A stretch of DNA of 64,000 nucleotides, from NCBI RefSeq assembly GCF_014077005.1, contig NZ_JACGVC010000049.1:529527-593526 (forward strand), read 5' to 3'. The notes below the pieces were generated by a model. That model had not been told where the DNA came from and made no database searches. It was given only the letters and a program-made list of their open reading frames with translations. Positions within the stretch are counted from its first letter, which is position 1, and the number at the start of each line of letters is the position of its first letter. This DNA comes from Colwellia sp. MB3u-45 (GTDB lineage: Bacteria > Pseudomonadota > Gammaproteobacteria > Enterobacterales > Alteromonadaceae). The position numbers were made by a program, and so were the translations under genes. Of this stretch, positions 57,113-64,000 are shown in pieces.

Positions 57113-57916
57113 TGAGAACAATACTGCGGCCTTAAGGTGTTTTTACTTGTAAAAGTGGGCAATGATTTTGTCAGATTGGTATTCAGTCAGGTGAGTTCGT
57201 TATAAGTAATGAGAAAAATGCCGCTAAAATTTCAAGTCTGCTATGTCAATATCTTCCACTGACCAAAAGCTCATATCACACTAACATTACTTTAGCGCTT
57301 GATGATTGAATCAAGTACTTACTGACTATAGTAGCGCCTAAAAACCATCAAAAAAAGTCTTAGAATAATGAATACCCAGAATTAAACAGCGGTTCAAACA
57401 CTACAAACAAGAAATAATTGATTATTTAAATCAAAAGCGCTTGGGCACAATTCTTTGAAAAACGATCATAATAAACATCGATTAATTGCAAGCCCTTCGA
57501 TTTTAACTCGTCATGTCTGGTTAACATCGTCGCCGTGTTTAATATTCAAATTTGCTGTTGTAAATAAAGCATAAAAACCAAAACCCTACATTCGATCAAT
57601 AATTTAATAACATTAATTTAGCACTTAATTATCACTAAAATAACACCAAATAAACGCAAAATTAACACTTGAGTACTTTATATAATTCAAATAAAAACAA
57701 TAACTTTCATTAAATAAAGGTAAAAATTGCTAAAAAATACACCTTAAGGTTATCTTAAGTATTTTGGTTAATAATATATGTCAATTAACCAACTTACCGG
57801 TTAGTCTACTACGCATATCTAAACTTTTCTTGCTATTTTAATCACTTAACTTTTTCTGCTATTCAGTCACTTAAAGTCGAATCTTCATTCATTTATAATA
57901 TGGTTTGGTCATAAAA
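57113..57916. other. Long AT-rich spacer after the his operon
   Basis: About 800 bases with no supported gene. Probably upstream control region of the GGDEF-EAL gene; no clear motif found. Confidence 0.4.
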
Positions 57917-60262
57917 ATGTTGCAACGCACATTAAAAGAAAAAATATTACTCGCCATAACCAGCATCACTGGCTTGGCTGTTTTTCCACTCCTTATTGCT
58001 AGTATTAATGACGGCAAGCTAGCACACATAATTGTCGACTTTTTAGCAGTTTCTGTAATGGTTGGCACATTTTTGGGTGTTTGGTACACAAGGAATGTTG
58101 AATTATATAGCAAAGTAGTAACCATATTTATTTTCATTATTACAATGATAGCCTTGTATATAAAAGGGATCAGTATTATTTACTGGTTATATCCCGCCAT
58201 TATTTTTTCTTTTTATTTGATGACGCCCTTACTTGCTTTGCTACTTAGCCTTACCCTCGTCATAGTATCTTGTTCATTAACCTATAACCAATTCGATAGT
58301 TTCACCTTCACTCGAGTTGTGATAACACTAATTATTACTCTTATTTGTGCTTTTGTATTTTCTAAATATATAGAAAAAGAAAATAAGAAGTTCATGGAAA
58401 ATGAAAGTTTTAACCTCTTACGTAATAAAATTTTAGAGCTTATTGCATGTTCAGCCAAGCAATCTGACGTATTGCACGCGATTGTTGATGCCGTCGAAAA
58501 TGAAAATCCTGACACTATGTGCAGTATATTATTGCTTGATAAAACAGAAAAAAAGCTTACGTTAGGAGCTGCACCGAGTTTGCCAGATTTTTATAATCAA
58601 GCCATGGAAGGTCTAGAGATAGCTCAAGGGGCCGGCTCGTGCGGTACCTCTGCCTATACCGGTAAAAGAGTTACCGTAATAGATATCGCTACTCATCCTT
58701 ATTGGGTGCAATGGTCAGCGTTAGCAAAAAAAGCAAATCTATCTAGCTGTTGGTCAGAGCCTATTATCGACAACAGTGGCAAAGTGATAGGTACATTTGC
58801 CATATATTTTAAAAAAGTAACCTCTCCAACAAAAAAAGATTTTAGATTAATCGAACAATTTGTCAGCTTGTCTCGCATTGCAATCGAACGCGAAAAGGCA
58901 GATCAACTGATTTGGCATCAAGCCAATTTTGACCATTTAACACAATTACCCAATCGCAGCTTAGTGAACGAATATATAGGCAATATACTTAAAAAGACAA
59001 AACGTGAAAATACCCAATTTACTATTGCTATGCTCGACATTGATAACTTTAAAGATGTAAACGACTCTTTAGGACATAGTGCGGGTGATGCTTTGCTAGT
59101 AGAAACCGCAAAACGCATTAAAGACACTCTCAGAGAAAGCGATATTATCGCTAGGATAGGGGGTGATGAATTTATCATTATTTTAACCAATACTAATGGT
59201 GTGCAAAACATAGAGATTCTTGGCAAGAGAATATCAACCGCTTTGGCTAAGCCATATCTTTTTGAAGAAAAAGAAATATATTGTACGGCCAGTATTGGTG
59301 TGGCAATTTACCCGAATGATGCCGACAATATTAACCAATTACTGAAAAATGCTGATCAGGCTATGTATGGCGCCAAAGCAAAAGGTCGTAATACCCTACA
59401 ATACTTTACTGAAAATATGCGTACAGACTTCCTCAAACGTATGCAGTTAATTCAAGACCTGCGCATCGCGGTAAAAGAACAGCAATTTTTTCTAGTTTAT
59501 CAACCGATTGTAAATTTACAAAACAATAACACTTATAAAGCCGAAGCATTAATTCGTTGGCAGCACCCTGAAAAAGGCCTTGTTTCACCGTTAGATTTTA
59601 TTCCGATTGCCGAAGAAACTGGCTTGATTATTGAAATAAGCGAGTGGGTATTCCAACAGGTTTTACAGGACCTAAAGTTATGGCGAGGGGCATATTGCGA
59701 AAATTTACAAATCAGTATTAATACCTCCCCTGTTCAGTATAAAAATCACGGCAAACAAATTTTAAACTGGGTTGAGCAATTAAAGCAACACAACATTCCA
59801 ACCCATGCCTTGACCATTGAAATCACTGAAAGCCTACTAATGGAAACTCATGTCCAGGTGGACAACATTATTGCTGATATTAGGCAACAAGGTGTGGTGG
59901 TTGCCATCGATGACTTTGGCACCGGTTACTGCTCATTTTCATATCTTAAAAATTTCTTGGTTGATTACATAAAAATTGATCAAAGTTTTGTCAAAGGCAT
60001 GTCATCAGATAACAATGATATGGCGCTATGCGAAGCCATCATTGTTATGGCGGATAAGCTTAATATAGAAGTGATTGCTGAAGGAATTGAAACCGCGCAA
60101 CAACGACAGTTGTTAGCTACAGCAGGCTGTACTTTTGGCCAAGGATATTTATTAGCAAAACCTCTACTGAAAAAAGATTTTGAACAATTTTTAATTAACG
60201 GTCATAACGAAAAAAGTGAATTTGAAAAAAATGAAAAGCAAAGGCTTAAACTGGAAAAATAA
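57917..60262 (+). CDS. Membrane GAF-GGDEF-EAL protein (c-di-GMP enzyme), copy 1
   Basis: 781 aa from ATG 57917 (an alternative TTG lies 12 bases upstream; neither has a good ribosome site). Five to six N-terminal membrane helices (about 8-165), a GAF domain (about 180-325; GAGSCGTSAYTGKRV), GGDEF with intact motif RIGGDEFI at about 413, and EAL with AEALIRWQHPEKG and DDFGTGYCSFSYLK. Both catalytic motifs are intact, so synthesis, breakdown or both are possible. Paralog of the gene at 61381. Confidence 0.92.
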   Translation: MLQRTLKEKILLAITSITGLAVFPLLIASINDGKLAHIIVDFLAVSVMVGTFLGVWYTRNVELYSKVVTIFIFIITMIALYIKGISIIYWLYPAIIFSFYLMTPLLALLLSLTLVIVSCSLTYNQFDSFTFTRVVITLIITLICAFVFSKYIEKENKKFMENESFNLLRNKILELIACSAKQSDVLHAIVDAVENENPDTMCSILLLDKTEKKLTLGAAPSLPDFYNQAMEGLEIAQGAGSCGTSAYTGKRVTVIDIATHPYWVQWSALAKKANLSSCWSEPIIDNSGKVIGTFAIYFKKVTSPTKKDFRLIEQFVSLSRIAIEREKADQLIWHQANFDHLTQLPNRSLVNEYIGNILKKTKRENTQFTIAMLDIDNFKDVNDSLGHSAGDALLVETAKRIKDTLRESDIIARIGGDEFIIILTNTNGVQNIEILGKRISTALAKPYLFEEKEIYCTASIGVAIYPNDADNINQLLKNADQAMYGAKAKGRNTLQYFTENMRTDFLKRMQLIQDLRIAVKEQQFFLVYQPIVNLQNNNTYKAEALIRWQHPEKGLVSPLDFIPIAEETGLIIEISEWVFQQVLQDLKLWRGAYCENLQISINTSPVQYKNHGKQILNWVEQLKQHNIPTHALTIEITESLLMETHVQVDNIIADIRQQGVVVAIDDFGTGYCSFSYLKNFLVDYIKIDQSFVKGMSSDNNDMALCEAIIVMADKLNIEVIAEGIETAQQRQLLATAGCTFGQGYLLAKPLLKKDFEQFLINGHNEKSEFEKNEKQRLKLEK

Positions 60263-60675
60263 ACTTTCTCACAACTAAATACCGATGAGCTATACGATTT
60301 CCTAATATTTCAAATTGATGTATTTGTTGTTGAGCAAAGCTGTTTTATGCAGATTTAGATGAGCATGACTGCCATCGCCAAGCCTTACATTAATTTTGCT
60401 ATCTTACGTATTTTACCTAAAGGCTTAACTTACCAAAACTACATTAGCATTGCCCGTGTGGTCGTTTGCGCCTTCTACTCGTGGCTTTGGACTTGGCCAC
60501 AAACTAGTGAACATTGCCTTAGCTGATTGCTTAAAAAATCTTTCCAGAAAATACCATAAAAATTTCAGCACAAGAGCACTTAGAGAAATTTTATAATCAT
60601 CATGGTTTGTTTCGTGTTGGCGATATCTATTTAGAAGATGATATGCCACATGTTGGTATGCTAAAAACAGATTAA
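60231..60675 (+). pseudogene. elaA: Decayed elaA (GNAT acetyltransferase)
   Basis: The region codes for fragments of an ElaA-like GNAT protein in several frames: GLNWKNK (from ATG 60231, overlapping the end of the GGDEF-EAL gene), TFSQLNTDELYDFLIFQIDV plus FVVEQSCF (about 60263-60350), SIARVVVCAFYSRGFGLGHK (about 60445-60510), then ISAQEHLEKFYNHHGLFRVG and DDMPHVGMLKTD to the stop at 60675. Frameshifts and in-frame stops break it. A minus-strand ORF in this stretch is antisense noise. Confidence 0.72.
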
Positions 60676-61380
60676 CGCATATAGCAGCGAATAGAGTAGC
60701 TAGGTTTCAAAGTAAAACTAGAGTCACATTAGGCCATAACAAATTTCAAATATCACTCCATAAAAATTACGGCACACAATGATGGTCTGGGTTTTAAAAG
60801 CTTTAGGGAGCAAAAAACCTTCAAAAAATTAATCTAGTGCTTCAAAAATTAGCACTAAATTTTACTTGCACTAGGTTAATGCTAAATATTTACCACTAGC
60901 TTTTAGCCATATCATTAATTTTCTGTTCATTGCTACTGGTTAAAAAGCTTCTACGACATTATTTATTTAATATTTAGCACCACTAGTTATTAAAATAAAT
61001 GCCTTGTATTTGGCTATTTTTTTTGACCAAAATCCTGTAATAATTTCTTCTATATTAAATATCTAAAACTAAAGATTAATCAGTATAAACAGCTATCTTT
61101 TGATTATATTGTCTAAAATAAATCTCAAAAATATGGCAAAAATACAGCCAAGATATAGCCAGCGTTTAACAGTACCTACCGACCAATGTAAATAAAAAGC
61201 AATTGAAATGTTATTTATATGCTCTTGTTTTACTTATATTTTACTTGTTATTTACTTATGTTTTTTTCATTACAAACCAGTAAATTTTCCGTTATATTAG
61301 GCTATAAGTAAAAGGATTGCTCAATAGCATTTCAAGCAATAATATTGAACTATAAAAAATTAAAGGAGTATGATTTTAAA
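60676..61380. other. AT-rich spacer before the second GGDEF-EAL gene
   Basis: No gene recognised. Near the end, AAGGAG (61363-61368) is placed for a four-codon ORF ATG-ATT-TTA-AAA-TGA at 61370-61384 whose stop overlaps the ATG of the next gene. Confidence 0.4.
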
Positions 61381-63705
61381 ATGAAAAGTCACTCAATAGA
61401 TGATAAAATTTTATTAACCGTAACGGCTACGGCAATATTAGCCTTACTTCCAGCCCTGATTTCAAGCATTCGCACACACGACAATCTAGGAATTATTATT
61501 AACCTTATTGTGATATTGGGCATAGGCAGCATTTTTTCTGGCGTTTGGTATACTAGTAAAACTAAATTTTTTAGTGGCTTACTTGTTTTTTTTCTTCACA
61601 TCACAGTCTTAACCGCTATTTACATTCAAGGTGAGAGCTTGATTTTTTGGCTATTTCCAATAATAATATCCAGCTTTTACTTACTTCCCACAGTCACCGC
61701 AAACCTATTGAATGCCTTATTGATAATCATTGCATTATTTATTACCTATCAACAATTTGACAGTTTTACTTTACCTCGCGTTATTGGCGCCTTAATTTTA
61801 ACAAATATCTTTTCATTAGCCTTTTCAATGTTTATGGAAAGTAAAAACCGTCAATTATCAGCAAAAGATAAAGTAAGCCAATTACGTAATAGCACTCTCG
61901 AATTAATTGCCAGCTCAAGTAAATTATCTACTATATTGCACTCCGTCATACATAACGTTGAACACGCATATCCTGAAGCGATCTGCAGTATTCTATTACT
62001 CGACAAATCAGGAAAAAACTTAGTGATAGGCGCAGCTCCTAGTCTGCCTGCTTTTTATAACGAAGCTATAGAAGGTGTAACTATTGGCTATGGCATGGGA
62101 TCGTGCGGCACAGCAGTGTTCACAAAAAAAAGAGTTATTGTCAGCGATATTTCAACTCATCCTTATTGGGCTAATTGGGCCGAGTTAGCTAAAAAAGCTC
62201 AATTAGGCGCTTGTTGGTCAGAGCCTATTATTAATGATAAAGGCGAAGCATTAGGGGTTTTTGCTATTTATCATCGTAAAATATCAACACCAAAAGATAT
62301 CGATTTCTCCTTAATTGAACAAGTGTCTAATCTTGTTTGTATTGCCATTGAACGAGATAAAGTCGATAGCATCATATGGCAGCAAGCCAATTTTGATAAT
62401 TTAACACAATTACCAAACCGTAACTTATTACTAGAACACTTAGCTGCGGCGCTCGACAACGCGAAACGTGAGAGAAAACAACTCGCTATTGCTATGCTAG
62501 ACATTGATAACTTTAAAGATGTTAATGACTCTTTAGGTCATAGTGCTGGCGATAGTCTGCTTATCGAAAGTGCTAAACGCATAAAAAGTTGTCTTAGAAA
62601 GAACGATATTGTTGCCCGTTTAGGCGGGGATGAGTTTATTGTCGTACTTGTAGGTACAGCCACAGCAATCGATGTTGATAAGGTTGGACAAAAATTGTTA
62701 AGCACCCTTTCCCAGCCCTATATAATTGATGGACAGAGTATTCATTGTACCGCCAGTATCGGTGTTGCCCTTTATCCTGATGATGCAATGAGCATTGATG
62801 CTTTATTAACAAATGCCGACCAAGCCATGTATAGTGCTAAGACGCGTGGGCGCAATAACATTAACTACTTTACCGAAAACATGCGTACCGAACTCCTTAA
62901 GCGCATGGAAATTATTCAAGACTTACGTATCGCCATTACACAGCAACAATTTCACATGGTTTATCAACCTATTGTTAACTTAGAAAATCATAACATAGCT
63001 AAAGCTGAAGCACTTATTCGCTGGCAACACCCTGAAAAAGGCTTAATTCCGCCAGCAGACTTTATCCCTATTGCTGAGGAAGCAGGACTCATTACAGAGA
63101 TTAGTGAGTGGATATTTAATCAAGTATCACGGCAGGTTAAACATTGGAGACTAACATATTGTCAAGATCTGATGATCAGTATCAATACCTCGCCGGTACA
63201 ATATAGAAATCAAGGCAAGCAAATTATTGCATGGACTGAGTCTCTTAAAGCGCAAAATATTTCGCCTCAAGCCATTGCGTTTGAAATTACTGAGAATTTA
63301 TTAATGGAAAATCAAACAGCAGTCGTCAACGTACTTGATAAAGTTCGTCAACAAGGTATCGCTGTTTCTATTGATGATTTTGGTACTGGCTATTGCTCAT
63401 TTTCTTATCTTAAAAACTATGCCATTGATTACTTAAAAATTGATAAGAGCTTTGTACAAAATATGTCTGCTAATAATAAAGATGCGGCGTTATGTGAAGC
63501 CATCATAGTAATGGCCAGCAAGCTCAATATTGACGTTATTGCTGAAGGAATAGAAACAGAGCAACAACAAAAGTTTCTAGCTGAAGCCGGTTGTCTTTTT
63601 GGCCAAGGTTACTTATTATCAAGGCCACTGACAAAGGATAATTTTGAACAATTACTGATCAAGCAGAATAGTAAAATTTCACCTGAGAGTAAGCTAACTA
63701 CCTAG
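61381..63705 (+). CDS. Membrane GAF-GGDEF-EAL protein (c-di-GMP enzyme), copy 2
   Basis: 774 aa from ATG 61381. Domain order is identical to copy 1: N-terminal membrane helices (to about 165), GAF (about 175-315; GYGMGSCGTAVFTKKRV), GGDEF with RLGGDEFI (about 415) and EAL with AEALIRWQHPEKG and DDFGTGYCSFSYLK. A TTG at 61345 would add 12 residues; the ATG is preferred. Very similar along its length to copy 1, so the two derive from a tandem duplication. Confidence 0.92.
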   Translation: MKSHSIDDKILLTVTATAILALLPALISSIRTHDNLGIIINLIVILGIGSIFSGVWYTSKTKFFSGLLVFFLHITVLTAIYIQGESLIFWLFPIIISSFYLLPTVTANLLNALLIIIALFITYQQFDSFTLPRVIGALILTNIFSLAFSMFMESKNRQLSAKDKVSQLRNSTLELIASSSKLSTILHSVIHNVEHAYPEAICSILLLDKSGKNLVIGAAPSLPAFYNEAIEGVTIGYGMGSCGTAVFTKKRVIVSDISTHPYWANWAELAKKAQLGACWSEPIINDKGEALGVFAIYHRKISTPKDIDFSLIEQVSNLVCIAIERDKVDSIIWQQANFDNLTQLPNRNLLLEHLAAALDNAKRERKQLAIAMLDIDNFKDVNDSLGHSAGDSLLIESAKRIKSCLRKNDIVARLGGDEFIVVLVGTATAIDVDKVGQKLLSTLSQPYIIDGQSIHCTASIGVALYPDDAMSIDALLTNADQAMYSAKTRGRNNINYFTENMRTELLKRMEIIQDLRIAITQQQFHMVYQPIVNLENHNIAKAEALIRWQHPEKGLIPPADFIPIAEEAGLITEISEWIFNQVSRQVKHWRLTYCQDLMISINTSPVQYRNQGKQIIAWTESLKAQNISPQAIAFEITENLLMENQTAVVNVLDKVRQQGIAVSIDDFGTGYCSFSYLKNYAIDYLKIDKSFVQNMSANNKDAALCEAIIVMASKLNIDVIAEGIETEQQQKFLAEAGCLFGQGYLLSRPLTKDNFEQLLIKQNSKISPESKLTT

Positions 63706-63727
63706 TGATTTGCTGAAAATCTGCTAA

Positions 63728-63854
63728 AAATAAACTGTCTTAGTTGAGGTTTGATTATTTACGACTTAGCGGCAAATAATAAAACCTCAATGACTCATAA
63801 AATAGTTTATCAAGTGACGAACCACTATGAGCAATTCCTCATAGTGGTTCGTCA
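63728..63854. repeat. Two inverted repeats before the parE-like fragment
   Basis: A 17-bp perfect stem (63815-63831 with 63838-63854) around a CAATTC loop, preceded by a second imperfect dyad TGAGGTTTGATTATTT ... AATAATAAAACCTCA (about 63743-63789). The first ends where the parE-like reading frame begins to show similarity. Could be terminators or remnants of an insertion or rearrangement. Confidence 0.7.
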
Positions 63855-64000
63855 GAAGTGGCTCGTAAGAAATGCGCCATCATGCCGCTACGTGGTAAAA
63901 TTTTAAATACCTGGGAAGTTGACTCGGGACAAATCTTAGCTTCGGAAGAAGTGCATAACATTTCTGTGGCTTTAGGTATTGACCCTGATAGCGATGATTT
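63831..64000 (+). pseudogene. parE: ParE-like fragment lacking the N-terminal half (runs off the window)
   Basis: From about 63843 the frame reads SGSSEVARKKCAIMPLRGKI then LNTWEVDSGQILASEEVHNI and SVALGIDPDSDD, matching the TOPRIM region of topoisomerase IV subunit B (GDSAGGSAK...AIMPLRGKILNTWEV). An in-frame TGA lies at 63828-63830, and upstream sequence is non-coding, so the first ~415 residues (ATPase and transducer domains) are absent. The fragment may be a pseudogene, a duplicated remnant, or a gene broken at this point. Confidence 0.75.

Noticed and set aside
60425..60649. 74-codon minus-strand ORF
   Set aside because: Antisense to the decayed elaA; the plus-strand fragments match a known family.

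Overview
The window is low-GC chromosomal DNA of a marine gammaproteobacterium. Gene content and order (glnD-dapD; truC/DUF3549/DUF3301; syd divergent from queF; gcvA-ygdD-rlmM; sohB; tsaB-...-fadD; a complete hisGDCBHAFI operon), abundant chemotaxis and c-di-GMP genes, and several Alteromonadales-type families (DUF3192, choice-of-anchor H, VolA-like lipase, long AT-rich spacers) suggest the Colwellia/Thalassotalea group. This placement is inference from gene content, not a database match. No rRNA, tRNA, CRISPR array, prophage or transposase gene was seen.

Layout. 1-3.1 kb: 3' part of glnD, then dapD. 3.7-8.5 kb: a dCache-type chemoreceptor, a decayed Cache-domain relic, and a minus-strand pair of a sensor-less chemoreceptor and a membrane NIT-like protein. 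9.3-13.4 kb: truC, DUF3549, DUF3301 and a DUF805 protein. 13.6-14.1 kb: a CsrB-type regulatory RNA on the minus strand with promoter, UvrY/GacA-like upstream box and terminator. 14.7-20.7 kb: a GNAT protein, then a two-component region (choice-of-anchor H protein, PepSY protein, response regulator, histidine kinase, DUF3300 protein) in which three upstream regions share a TTCAG-N6-TTCAG direct repeat. 20.8-28.4 kb: a MITE-like element, DUF3192 lipoprotein, KfrA-like small protein, syd, queF, a decayed GGDEF gene, ppnN, xni, a DUF3192 paralog and an isocitrate dehydrogenase. 28.9-31.3 kb: an MRJP/yellow-family secreted protein and a PEP-CTERM-like exported protein. 31.4-37.2 kb: gcvA-hydrolase-ygdD-rlmM operon, a small exported protein, tpm and sohB. 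37.8-48.4 kb: VolA/Pla-1-like lipase, yciK, fadD, alpha/beta hydrolase, M50-like membrane protease, a hypothetical gene, tsaB and yoaA. 49.5-57.0 kb: his leader peptide, attenuator and his operon. 57.9-63.7 kb: two paralogous GAF-GGDEF-EAL membrane proteins separated by an elaA relic. The right edge carries a parE-like fragment that lacks its N-terminal half.

How parts work together. The csrB-like RNA would titrate CsrA and link a GacA/UvrY-type regulator to lifestyle genes; the chemoreceptors and c-di-GMP enzymes are typical targets of such control, although no direct link is visible here. FadR-like operators lie upstream of both fadD and the VolA-like lipase, suggesting that fatty-acid release and activation are co-regulated. 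The PepSY/regulator/kinase operon, the anchor-H gene and the DUF3300 gene look like one envelope-stress regulon sharing a direct-repeat operator. Several decayed genes (Cache relic, GGDEF relic, elaA, parE fragment) point to ongoing gene loss in spacer regions.
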